Shown in pieces: positions 38,108 through 47,007 of a stretch of 48,552 bases of DNA. Every line of letters starts with the position of its first letter. Positions within the stretch are counted from its first letter, which is position 1. The stretch spans positions 1 through 48,552 of the forward strand of contig CAWEYR010000016.1 of assembly GCA_963813345.1 (NCBI GenBank), written 5' to 3'. A model generated the notes under the pieces. That model was not told where the DNA came from. It did no database searches and saw nothing but the letters and a program-made list of their open reading frames with translations. The translations under genes and the position numbers were made by a program. The DNA is from CAWDDA01 sp963813345 (GTDB taxonomy: Bacteria; Acidobacteriota; Blastocatellia; RBC074).

Positions 38108-38701
38108 TCATTGGGCACCTAGCCCTTTCCACTTGTCGTTCTGCTTGAATTCGAGTCTCGGTGGTTTCATCTCGAATTCGCGGCTAAAGTCTGGATTCTG
38201 TTCAAGGAAGACCGCGAGCACGCGATCGTCGGCGGAGATCACCTTCCATTCGCCACTTTCTTTAATGAGTAGCTGCTGCACGGAAACCCGACCGGCCGAA
38301 ATGATCTGACCCTGAAGTTCCATCGGACGCTTCAGTCTTCCGTAAAGCGTGGTGTCAACAACAGCGTAATTCTCTCTCTGTTGCACACGACCGATTTCCA
38401 TTCGATCGAGGCGGATGTAGTCGCCTATTCGCTTCACGCTGACAGTGAATCGCTCTCGTGAAAAGCGTTGTTGCATCTTCGATGGAAGATGGAGGTAGAG
38501 CGCGTCGTACTGCTCGTTTTTCAGAAGTTTGAAGAAGTTCGTAACAGCGCTTCGCGGAGTATTACCCGGCTGAGCCCCCTCGAGACTTACAACGATAAAC
38601 AAAACGGCAAGGAAAAGCGCCGGAGTCGACGCCGCCACAACGAACTCCGCGCATTCAACCGTCTCCGATTCCTGTGCTAAAGGCTGCTCGCACACTTCCA
38701 A
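38108..38701 (-). CDS. Hypothetical exported protein, NTF2-like fold suspected
   Basis: A hydrophobic segment ('STPALFLAVLFIVVSLEG') looks like a signal peptide or anchor. The mature part has 'TPRSAVTNFFKLLKNEQYDA', 'QQLLIKESGEWKVISADDRV' and ends in a short basic tail. The pattern of an N-terminal helix with 'A...FF..L...QYD.LY' and a C-terminal 'GEWKV' strand resembles small DUF4878/NTF2-like lipoproteins, without certainty. From ATG 38701 the gene overlaps the upstream DUF4126 gene by 47 bases; GTG 38638 would avoid the overlap and put the hydrophobic segment at the N-terminus. The function is unknown. Confidence 0.6.
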   Translation of the reverse strand: MEVCEQPLAQESETVECAEFVVAASTPALFLAVLFIVVSLEGAQPGNTPRSAVTNFFKLLKNEQYDALYLHLPSKMQQRFSRERFTVSVKRIGDYIRLDRMEIGRVQQRENYAVVDTTLYGRLKRPMELQGQIISAGRVSVQQLLIKESGEWKVISADDRVLAVFLEQNPDFSREFEMKPPRLEFKQNDKWKGLGAQ

Positions 38702-39263
38702 TCAGCCTCTTCAAGGCTCTGAGTATCTTCGGAATCAGCCAGATGGCGAAGATAACAAAGATAACAACGATGACCAGAATGACGACCGGATGAAAGACCA
38801 TGAGGATGGCGGAACCGATCGTGACGGCATCCTCGACAAGACTAAGAGCGATGTTCGATACCGGTTCAGGGCTCGTGTTCGCGGCCAACCTCGTGGCAGC
38901 CTTTGTTCCGTGCGAGCTGAACGCGACACCGCCGCCAACCAGCATTGCAATCATGCGTACGCCGGGATCAAAAGAAGCAAAAGCCGATGCGGCTAGAATT
39001 GCGCCTGCTGGAACTCTGATGAATGTGTGAATTCCATCCCATACGCTGTCGACTGCGGGTATCTTGTCAGCAACAAACTCGACGGCATAGAGCACTCCAG
39101 CGGTACCGATCACCCACCAACTCCCGACGATACCCATTTCGCCTGGAAGTGTTACGAGATCAAATCTCTGGAGCATTCCGAGCGTGAGCACGGTGGCATA
39201 GAGGTTGATCCCCGAGAGCCACGCCGATCCCATCGCCATCCCAAGTGTCGCTAACGTATCCAT
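38655..39263 (-). CDS. DUF4126 membrane protein
   Basis: The protein of about 200 residues has several membrane helices and matches the DUF4126 type as I know it: 'ATLGMAMGSAWLSGINLYAT', 'LPGEMGIVGSWWVIGTAGVL', 'YAVEFVADKIPAVDSVWDGI', 'HTFIRVPAGAILAASAFASF', 'GGGVAFSSHGTKAATRLAAN' and 'SPEPVSNIALSLVEDAVT'. The function is unknown. ATG 39263 is preferred over the adjoining GTG 39266. The gene is intact and probably co-transcribed with the following hypothetical gene. Confidence 0.85.
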   Translation of the reverse strand: MDTLATLGMAMGSAWLSGINLYATVLTLGMLQRFDLVTLPGEMGIVGSWWVIGTAGVLYAVEFVADKIPAVDSVWDGIHTFIRVPAGAILAASAFASFDPGVRMIAMLVGGGVAFSSHGTKAATRLAANTSPEPVSNIALSLVEDAVTIGSAILMVFHPVVILVIVVIFVIFAIWLIPKILRALKRLIGSVRAAFSTGIGDG

Positions 39264-39277
39264 CACCGGAATTATAC

Positions 39278-39416
39278 GCCTGGGAGCGCCAACTTTGGAG
39301 TGCGCGCGGCTGGGCGCCGGCTCTAATCGTCCCGGTGCAGATCGGCCTCGGCGATCCGCACGCTAAAGCGGCGCCGAGCCGCCGCACTCCAAATGGCGCT
39401 CAGGCGCACTCCAAAT
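39278..39416. repeat. Family C palindromic repeat between DUF4126 and the Gfo/Idh gene
   Basis: GCCTGGGAGCGCCAACTTTG, GGAGTGCG and CGGCTGGGCGCCGGC on the left are mirrored by GCGGCGCCGAGCCGCCGCAC, CACTCCAAATGGCGCTCAGG and CGC on the right, around a centre with CCTCGGCGATCCGCACGC. A further CACTCCAAAT copy follows. It is the longest family C copy with two arms and lies between divergent genes. Confidence 0.7.
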
Positions 39417-39485
39417 CGGTACGTGCCTTTTCGTTGTCTTCTCGCGATAATGGGTGTTCTAATCAGCCGCGTAAAGGGGGGTAGG

Positions 39486-40497
39486 TTGTCTACAAACACT
39501 CGTGTCGGTGTCGGTATCGTTGGTCTGGGCCGAATGGGTATGGTCTATGCACAAGATCTTGCCTATAGGGTCCGTCAGGCAAATCTCGTTGCCGCTTGCG
39601 ACATACGGCCGGAAGTAGAGTCCGGAAGCAAAGAAACTGGGGATTCCCAAATGGTACTCGCACTATCAGGAGCTGATCGATGACAAGAGCATTGAGGCGA
39701 TCGTCATCATTACTCCGACAAGCACACATCACGATATAGCGATCGCGGCGGCGAAAGCCGGGAAAGCGGTCTTCTGTGAGAAGCCGCTCTCGATCTCGAT
39801 TGATGAGGCGCTTGCTGTCGAAAGAGTGGTTGCTGAAACCGGGATCTTCTTTCATATGGGCTTTATGCGCCGGTTTGATCGCGGCTACCGTGCGGCAAAG
39901 GACAAAATCGATCAAGGTCTGATCGGCACTCCAGTCCTCTTTAAAGCTTCTTCACGGGATCCTTTTCGACCAAGCCTCGAATATCTTGACCCGAAGCATA
40001 GCGGCGGAATCGCGATCGATATGGGGATTCATGACATCGACCTGGCACGCTGGCTGATGGGCGAGATCCGAAGCGTCAACTGTATTGGTGGGGTGCTCGC
40101 GTATCCTGAGGTCAGTGAAGTCGGCGATATCGATAATGCTGTGATCACCCTCACGTTCGAGAATGGCGCTCTCGGTGTCATCGACCTCAGCCGGAGCGGT
40201 GTATACGGTTATGACATCAGGGCAGAAATCCTCGGAACGAAAGGCACACTTAAGGTCGGCTATCTTCGCGAGACACCCGTTACGGTTTTAAACAAAGAGG
40301 GCGTCACGCATGACACCGTGCCATATTTTATGGAACGCTTTGAGCGCGCTTATGTCGACCAGGTTCAGAACTTTATCGATCACCTTGCTCGCGGGCTGCC
40401 CCCGTCGATTACCTGCGCTGACGGCGTGGCTGATTTGAAGGTGGCGATTGCCGCGACGCAGTCATATACAGAGAACAGGACCGTTGAATTATCGTAA
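39486..40497 (+). CDS. Gfo/Idh/MocA-family dehydrogenase, inositol 2-dehydrogenase-like, frameshifted
   Basis: The NAD-binding fold opens 'VGVGIVGLGRMGMVYAQDLA'. A shift near 39628 gives 'AKKLGIPKWYSHYQELIDDK', followed by 'ITPTSTHHDIAIAAAKAGKA' and the catalytic Lys in 'VFCEKPLSI'. The C-terminal domain has 'MGFMRRFDRGYRAAKDKIDQ', 'GGIAIDMGIHDIDLARWLMG' with the Asp and His expected in inositol dehydrogenases, and 'GYDIRAEILGTKGTLKVGYL'. It likely oxidises myo-inositol or a related sugar with NAD(P)+; the true substrate cannot be fixed from sequence. Start TTG 39486 follows a purine-rich AAAGGGGGG. It lies directly upstream of a TonB receptor and near a sugar ABC ATPase and a zinc dehydrogenase. 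Confidence 0.87.
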
Positions 40498-40663
40498 TAT
40501 TAATTAAGACCGAATCGATGCCTTTTTTACACAGTTTGATAGATGCAGAAGGCACGACAGGTGACAATCCCGACAAGGCTAGGCCAAGCTGGACAGTAAA
40601 CGACGTGACGATCTTTGGAATTCTTTGAATTGTCCCAATCGATCCCAAACGGAGGAATCTTCG

Positions 40664-43600
40664 ATGCGATCAAGAAAACCGATGCTCACAATGTTCATCG
40701 CGTTGTTCTTTGTCTTTGGTCTGACTGCGTCTGCGCAGCAAGAGACGGCTACTCTCACCGGTGAGGTCAAGGATGGTACCGGCGCCGTCGTCCCGAGGGC
40801 AACGATCACGTTGACCAATGTCGAAACTAACATCAGCCTCAAAACGGAGAGCAACGAACAGGGCGTTTATTTCGTAGCGAGCCTCAAAGCGGGCCCGTAT
40901 TCGATTACGGCCGAGAAGTCGGGCTTCAAGAAGACTGTGCGCAGTGGCATCACACTGCAGGTCAATCAGGCAGCGCGTGCAGACCTCGTTTTGCAGGTCG
41001 GTGACGTTTCCAACACTATCGAGATCGTTGAAGCGGCGACGCTTCTGGAAACCGAAAGCTCCGCGCGCGGCTCCGTTATCGATCAGAAGAAAATCGTCGA
41101 GCTTCCCTTGAATGGGCGTGACTACAACCAGCTCGCGCTGCTTTCGCCGGGTGTTCTTCCTGGAACGCCGCGTCTGGCAAGCGTCAACTTCAAGGGTGTG
41201 CTCAACGTCAATGGGAACCGCACGTTTAACAACGTCTTTCTGCTGGATGGCGTGGACAACATCTCCTACTCGAACTCGTTTCGCGGGGAGAATGTTCAGC
41301 TGGTTCAGCCTTCGATCGAAGCGCTGCAGGAATTCAAGATTCAGACAAATGCTTATTCAGCCGAGTTCGGCCGAAGCTCTGGTGCAGTGGTCAACGCAAC
41401 CATCAAGTCCGGAACTAATGGAATTCGGGGAAGCGCGTACGAGTTTCTGCGAAACGATGTACTCGATGCGAACAACTTCTTCTCCAATGCCCTTGGAGCG
41501 CCAAAACCAAAGAGGATCCGTAATCAGTTCGGGGCAGCCGTCGGCGGCCCGCTGATCAAGAACCGCACCTTCTGGTTTGGCGACTATGAGGGTCTTCGCG
41601 ATCGCGAAGGAGTACCGCGTGTGCGTCTGGTACCAACAGCGGCTGAGAAGGCAGGACTTTTCTCGAGCGCCGTCGTCGATCCTTTTGCTGCAGGAAGACC
41701 TGAATTCAGCAAGAACGCACAGGGCCAATGGGTCATCCCGGCGTCTCGGTGGGATCCTGTAGGCGCTGCGATTGTTAAACTCATTCCGGATCCGAGCGTG
41801 GCTGGCACGACAATCTATGCTTCGACCCCAGTCACCAGCACACGCCAGGATCAATTCGATGTGCGAATCGATCATCAGTTCGCTGACAACATCACCTTTT
41901 TCGGGCGCTACAGTTTTGTAGACACAAACACATTCAGACCTGCTCCCATACCGGGCCTGGGTGAAGCGTCCTTTAACGATGCGTTTGGAGCCAATCTCAA
42001 CCGATCACAGGGACTGGCATTCGGACTGACGTGGACCTTTTCAAACACCCTGGTTGGTGACTTCCGCTTTGGCTGGGCACGCGGCAACTACTTCACCTAT
42101 CCCCCCAACTTTGGAGTTGATGGAGCCGCAGCAGTCGGGTTGAAGAACGTACCGAATGATCCTGCGATCGTCGGCGGCGTTCCAAAAGTGAACATCCAGG
42201 GTTTTGATGCTGTCGGCCGCCACACATCGACACCACAGTTCCAGACTCCGCGCTCGTGGAATCCGAGAGCGACCATCAGCTGGAATCGCGGGATGCATTT
42301 TCTGAAGTTCGGCGGTGAGTATCTGGACGTGCAGACAAGGATCAACGACCTGAACGCGACGATCGGTCGCATGAACTTTGAGAATCGGTTTACTAACCGT
42401 GCTGTTGGCGATCTGTTACTTGGTCTTCCGTCGCAGCTGGCACTGACCAGCTTCACCGTCATGGATCAGGGACAGAAGATGCAGTTCTATTTCATCAACG
42501 ACGACTACAAGGTATCGACGAAGCTGACGCTTAATCTTGGTGTGCGCTACGAGTACGCAACGCCTCCTGTAGAGAAGGACAATCAGTTTGCGAACTTTGA
42601 TCCTCAGACGGGGACAATGTACTTCGCACAAGACGGCGGCATCTTTGAGCGATCGTTGATCCATCCCGATCGCAACAACGTCGCTCCGCGTTTTGGTTTT
42701 GCTTACTCACCCACCGATCGCTGGGTGATCCGCGGCGCGTATGGCATCTTTTACACGCATACCGTCAGACAGGGCCGTGAAGGCTTACTCGGATTCAATC
42801 CGCCATTCCTGGTAGACAACCTCTTACAGACCGGCGTAACCGGGTCGGCCGCAGTAGCCTCGGCGGCGCCTTTCAGGCTGGTTGACGGTTATCCGAATGG
42901 TCTGCTTGATCCAAACAGTCTTGCACCGACAATCAGCCGTCGCGCGCAGGATGCCTTTCAGCGCACGCCTTACATTCAACAATACAACTTCGGGATGCAG
43001 TACGAATTGATGAAGGATCTCGTGCTCGATGTTGCGTATGTTGGCAACAAGGGTACGAAGTTGAATGGCTTTCGCAATCTCAACCAGCGAGCCGTGATTA
43101 CGAACGCCAATGGTTCGCAATCGGCAGGCAACCGCCCTTACGCGGACGTTTGGTGATATTCAATGGATGGAGAACCGTGTCGGGTCAAGTTACAACTCGC
43201 TGCAGACGCGCCTGGAAAAGCGCTTCTCAAGGGGCATAACGGCGCTTGTCAGCTATACATGGGGCAAGGCTCTGACGGGATCGCCGGATCATATTTCAAC
43301 GAGTGGCGGTGGTGCAGGAATAGATACCGGAACATTCCGCGAGCCACAGGACGGAAACAACCTGCGAGCGGACAGGGGTCTCGCCGAGTTCGATGTTCTG
43401 CATCGTTTTGTCGCGAGCTATGTCTGGGAGTTGCCGTTCGGTCGCGGTCGTCGGATTGGGAACGACTGGAATACGGCAGTTGATCTTCTGCTGGGAGGCT
43501 GGCAGGTGACAGGCATTCACGCCATGCAGAGCGGCCTTGGCTTAACGGCGACTCTGGGTGGCGCCAGTGTTCTCAACATTGGTGGTGAACGACGAGCCCG

Positions 43601-43949
43601 CCCGAACCTGATCGGAAACCCCGTTCTTTCCGATTCCGAGCGAACATTGGATCGATGGTTCAATACGGCAGCCTTTTCGCCGGCATTTGTTCCTGCTCCA
43701 CAGGCCTTCGGTACGGCGGGAGTTGGAATCATGCGAGGTCCAGGCATGATCAATTTTGACTTCACCTTTGCCAAGAGCTTTCACATATCGGAGCGCCGAT
43801 ACTTCCAATTTCGAACAGAATTGTTCAATGCATTCAATCGCGCGAATTTCGGCCCACCGAATATCGCGCGCGACAGCGGCGGTTTCGGTCAGATACTCTC
43901 TGCCGCCAATGCACGCATTGTGCAGTTCGGTTTGAAGTTCTACTTTTAG
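40664..43949 (+). CDS. Oar-like TonB-dependent receptor with carboxypeptidase regulatory-like domain, one frameshift
   Basis: Signal peptide 'MLTMFIALFFVFGLTASAQQ' is followed by a CarboxypepD_reg-like domain ('ATLTGEVKDGTGAVVPRATI', 'TVETNISLKT'-like strands, about residues 22-110), a plug ('VIDQKKIVELPLNGRDYNQL', 'NNVFLLDGVDNISYSNSFRG', 'SAEFGRSSGAVVNATIKSGT') and a large outer-membrane beta-barrel ending in aromatic 'VQFGLKFYF', the signal for BAM insertion. A shift near 43135 joins 'SAGNRPY' to 'FGDIQWMENRVGSSYNSLQT'. The corrected length is about 1095 residues, typical of the acidobacterial family that is highly duplicated in these genomes. The ligand is unknown; the neighbours suggest a glycan or polyol. 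GGAGG precedes ATG 40664. Confidence 0.9.
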
Positions 43950-43956
43950 CCTAACT

Positions 43957-44242
43957 CCTGGGAGCGCCGGTCTCTCACCGGCGCTCCGGGTTGGGCATCT
44001 TTCGGATTCTTTTGACGCCGAAGGCGTCAAATTTAATAGCCGGTGGCAACGCGACCGGAATCCAGAGAATAAGGGTTCCGACCCTGCAGGGGTCGAAGAT
44101 CATGTTCGATGCGACTCTTTCAGGGTCGGAATCGTGTCCATCCATCCCGGTGGCGTTGCCACCGGCTACTGAATTTGTCGCCTTCGGCGACATCGCGCTT
44201 TTTAGGTAGTACACGCGCCGGTCAGAGACCAGCGCTCCCAAG
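43957..44242. repeat. Nested composite palindrome of about 285 bases (family C outside, three-hairpin unit inside)
   Basis: Outer arms CTGGGAGCGCCGGTCTCTCA (from 43958) and GGTCAGAGACCAGCGCTCCC (to 44240) enclose an inner inverted pair of about 88 bases each, centred near 44101 (TCGAA-GATCATG-TTCGA). Each inner unit consists of three small hairpins in the same order: GACGCCGAAGGCGTC, CCGGTGGCAACGCGACCGG and CGACCCTGCAGGGGTCG, with the mirrored versions GTCGCCTTCGGCGAC, CCGGTGGCGTTGCCACCGG and CGACTCTTTCAGGGTCG. There is no coding sequence in this 330-base gap between the receptor gene and the next gene. Confidence 0.85.
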
Positions 44243-44249
44243 CGACAAA

Positions 44250-44269
44250 CTAAAGTTTGAACTCGAACC
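44250..44269. repeat. Single-arm family A repeat
   Basis: CTAAAGTTTGAACTCGAACC is one arm of family A (one difference in the core) without a partner. It lies 11 bases before the start of the secreted hypothetical gene, in the place where a ribosome-binding site would be expected; none is visible. Confidence 0.55.
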
Positions 44270-44280
44270 ATTTCTCTCGC

Positions 44281-45879
44281 ATGCCATACTTACTTTCGTT
44301 GCTGTTCGTTCTATGCTTCGGCAGCCTGGTTCGAGCGCAGGATGAGAGCGCGGCGTCTTATCACCAGCGCGGTGTCGAACATCATCTGCGTCGAAGCCTC
44401 GATGATGCGAGCCGGGATTACGCCCGCGCTCTCGAGCTTGACCCGCCTCGTATTCTGACTCGAGAAGAATGGGATACGGTTCGCCGCTTCACTCCCCGAC
44501 TCTTCACTACTCAAACAGAGTTCTTTCCGCTCAAGGACTTTGCGGCAGTTCTTCATCCGGACGCACGCCTCATCGCCTATCACCTTTTCTGGGAAGATGA
44601 CATCGACTTTCCTGAAGACAATGATCCCTGCGATCACGAGGTGGTTTGGATCCGCTACTCTCCTGACCGGAAGTCGCTTGAGAAAGTATGGACCTATTTT
44701 CACGGCCGAATTCTCGAGGGTGGAGAGGCGTCACTGGTCGATGCGCGTCAGCACGGCCAGCGCCCTCGGATCAATGTTCAGTGGGGCAAGCACGGGTCGA
44801 TGCCGCTTGATTGGGAAGAGCTCAGCATCACCGCCAACACGGGGGATGCCGAAAAGCAGTACTACCCGGTTGGACAACCAATCAGTCTCAAACGCTATCA
44901 GGAAGGCACATACCGCAAACTCACAACCGAAGGACGGAGGCTGCCCACGAACCCGTTGGCACTCAGTCTGGGATGGCCGTCGAAATTCGCAGGAACGTGG
45001 GCGGACTTTGTGAGTTTCTCGCGTCTGATAGAACCATTGATTCTGCTCGACACGAAAAAAATGACGCGAGTTTCACGCTGGAACAGCGCAACCATCAACC
45101 AGCACTTCCTGACTTACAATTTCAGACCAAAGACTGAGTGGCCGAGCGAGAATCTCGAGGCCTCAAAGCCTTTTACTTTTTCTGCCGGCTCGCTTGATGA
45201 CTTCCAGCTCCCGCCAAAATCTGTTTTCGACAAAGCGATGCCGCGATACCCGAACGTCTGGTTTCTCGTAGACACGGCTCTCGCTCCTTCTTATGACGCG
45301 GCGGTCAAGCTTGTAACGGGAAATCTGCGGACCGCGATGCGCCTGACCGAATCCTACGGGCCGTTCTCGAATCCTGAAGGCTGCGATTTCGAGGTATTGC
45401 TGGAACACCTTCAGCCGTGGGAAGTGCGCGAGCAACGCGCGCTACAACACTCACATGCTTTTCACATGCGGTACTACTACTCAGCGCTGGCGCGACAGAA
45501 GCTCGAAATGATCAAGCTGAAGGGGTCTACAGCCGAGCGCGCGTTCTATCGATTTGGCGCGAGCGCGCATTACGAGGTCGAGCATACCAACCCGAATCAT
45601 GCTGACGTCGAAATCTGCCCGATTTGCGGAAGAACGGGAGAGTATTCTCAACTTAAAGGTAATCTCGTGGAACTGGTTAATGACCCGCTCGGACTCGAGC
45701 TCGTCATGACGGGCAAGATTCGGGGTCAGATCATAAAATTTGAGGACTGGGAGAAGCGTGACGTAGGTAGTGTGTTGGGACTGAAAGAAAAGTTCTCCGT
45801 CGAACAGTTTTCCTTTCCAGCGCAAACACAGGACAAGAACACGCTGCGGATAGGTGTGATCCTGATCTCTCCTAAATGA
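44281..45879 (+). CDS. Secreted hypothetical protein, TPR-like start and Vps62-like core suspected
   Basis: ATG 44281 gives signal peptide 'MPYLLSLLFVLCFGSLVRAQ'. One TPR-like unit follows ('AASYHQRGVEHHLRRSLDDA'), then a core with 'LIAYHLFWEDDIDFPEDNDP', 'CDHEVVWIRYSPDRKSLEKV', 'WTYFHGRILEG' and 'INVQWGKHGSMPLDWEEL'. The acidic 'DNDPCDHEVVW' and 'QWGKHGSMP' blocks remind me of Vps62-type secreted proteins, where such residues may bind metal, but I am not sure. A CPICG motif near residue 450 could be half a zinc site. The 532-residue gene is intact. The next gene starts just after its stop, so co-expression with the zinc dehydrogenase is likely. The function is unknown. Confidence 0.65.
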   Translation: MPYLLSLLFVLCFGSLVRAQDESAASYHQRGVEHHLRRSLDDASRDYARALELDPPRILTREEWDTVRRFTPRLFTTQTEFFPLKDFAAVLHPDARLIAYHLFWEDDIDFPEDNDPCDHEVVWIRYSPDRKSLEKVWTYFHGRILEGGEASLVDARQHGQRPRINVQWGKHGSMPLDWEELSITANTGDAEKQYYPVGQPISLKRYQEGTYRKLTTEGRRLPTNPLALSLGWPSKFAGTWADFVSFSRLIEPLILLDTKKMTRVSRWNSATINQHFLTYNFRPKTEWPSENLEASKPFTFSAGSLDDFQLPPKSVFDKAMPRYPNVWFLVDTALAPSYDAAVKLVTGNLRTAMRLTESYGPFSNPEGCDFEVLLEHLQPWEVREQRALQHSHAFHMRYYYSALARQKLEMIKLKGSTAERAFYRFGASAHYEVEHTNPNHADVEICPICGRTGEYSQLKGNLVELVNDPLGLELVMTGKIRGQIIKFEDWEKRDVGSVLGLKEKFSVEQFSFPAQTQDKNTLRIGVILISPK

Positions 45880-45923
45880 GTGGAAGGGCGGCGGCCTCGC
45901 TCGCCCGACATATTGGCCTGATT

Positions 45924-46913
45924 ATGAATATGCAAGCTGTGGTCTTTCACGGCAATGGAGAATGGCGCGTCGAATCCACTCCAGTGCCTCAAATCAATGC
46001 CGACGATGATGTATTGCTCAAAGTCGATCGTGCGAGTATCTGCGGCACCGATGTCCATATTCTCTCGGTGCCGCCTGGTCACCCTGCGACTCCCGGAAGC
46101 ATTCTCGGCCACGAGTACGTGGCAACCGTTGTGGATGCAGGCGCGCGCGTCGAACACCTGAGACCCGGCGACCGCGTTGTCGTTGATCCCAATATCACCT
46201 GCGGACTCTGCCAGCACTGTCGTCTCGGGATGACGAACGTCTGCGAGAATATGACGACACTAGGTATTTTCCGGCACGGCGGTTTGGCCGAGTTCAGTCT
46301 GGCGCCATCAAAATCGCTCCATAAGATCGATCGCAACGTGCCGTTAGAACGGGCAACTCTTGCCGAACCGCTCTCGTGTGTGATGCACGCGTGTGAAAAA
46401 GCAGCGATCACACCCGGGGAGAGCGTAGCGATTCTAGGCGCAGGTCCGATTGGACTGATGTTCCTAATGCTCTTCAAAACGGCCGGCGCGGGAAAAGTAC
46501 TGATGGTCGAACCCGTCGAATTTCGCCGTAAGGCTGCGATGGATTTTGGAGCGACCGAGGTTTTTGAGTCTGTTACCCGCAGTGTCGGCGCCGACATCGT
46601 TATTGATGCAGCCGGAACATTGTTACCCGAGGCGCTCGAGATGGTGCGGCCGGGCGGACGTGTAGTGCTTTTCGGTTTGCATCAGCATGCCGAACGCAGC
46701 ATCAAACAGTTCCTGATAACGCGGCACGAGGTCACTGTTCTTGGCTCCTTCATTCAACGCACAGAGTTCCCCAAAGTAGTTCGCCTGCTTGAATCCGGAA
46801 TTCTGCCGCTGGAACGACTCGTTACGCATCGCATCTCTCTGAATGCGATGTCAGTCGGATTTGAAGCCATGCGCTCAGGCGAGGCGATCAAGGTCGTCGT
46901 AGAACCCGTATGA
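45924..46913 (+). CDS. Zinc-dependent medium-chain dehydrogenase (alcohol/polyol type)
   Basis: The MDR-family enzyme has the catalytic-zinc motif 'DRASICGTDVHIL' (Cys), 'GHPATPGSILGHEYVATVVD' (His-Glu), the structural-zinc cysteines in 'CGLCQHCRLGMTNVC', and the Rossmann segment 'ESVAILGAGPIGLMFLMLFK'. The acidic residue after the second strand ('VLMVEPVEFRR') points to NAD+. Its closest types are sorbitol/threonine-like dehydrogenases; the substrate is not readable from sequence. I prefer ATG 45924; the frame is open to ATG 45876, which overlaps the stop of the upstream gene and would add 16 poorly conserved residues. It stands between the secreted hypothetical and the sugar ABC ATPase. Confidence 0.88.
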   Translation: MNMQAVVFHGNGEWRVESTPVPQINADDDVLLKVDRASICGTDVHILSVPPGHPATPGSILGHEYVATVVDAGARVEHLRPGDRVVVDPNITCGLCQHCRLGMTNVCENMTTLGIFRHGGLAEFSLAPSKSLHKIDRNVPLERATLAEPLSCVMHACEKAAITPGESVAILGAGPIGLMFLMLFKTAGAGKVLMVEPVEFRRKAAMDFGATEVFESVTRSVGADIVIDAAGTLLPEALEMVRPGGRVVLFGLHQHAERSIKQFLITRHEVTVLGSFIQRTEFPKVVRLLESGILPLERLVTHRISLNAMSVGFEAMRSGEAIKVVVEPV

Positions 46914-46927
46914 ATCAGACGCACGTT

Positions 46928-47006
46928 TTACTGCCTTCAGTGGAATCCAGGAGGTTCGAGTTCAACCCAAGCTAAAGCTTGAACTCGAACTCCGGATTCC
47001 GCCTGA
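46928..47006. repeat. Family A palindrome nested inside a family B palindrome
   Basis: The outer B-type arms are ACTGCCTTCAGTGGAATCC (46930-46948) and GGATTCCGCCTGAGTT (46993-47008). Between them lies a complete A palindrome, GGTTCGAGTTCAACCCAAGC to AAGCTTGAACTCGAACTC. This arrangement is what insertion of an A element into the loop of a B element would give. The outer right arm touches the start codon of the ABC ATPase gene. Confidence 0.75.
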
Positions 47007-47007
47007 G

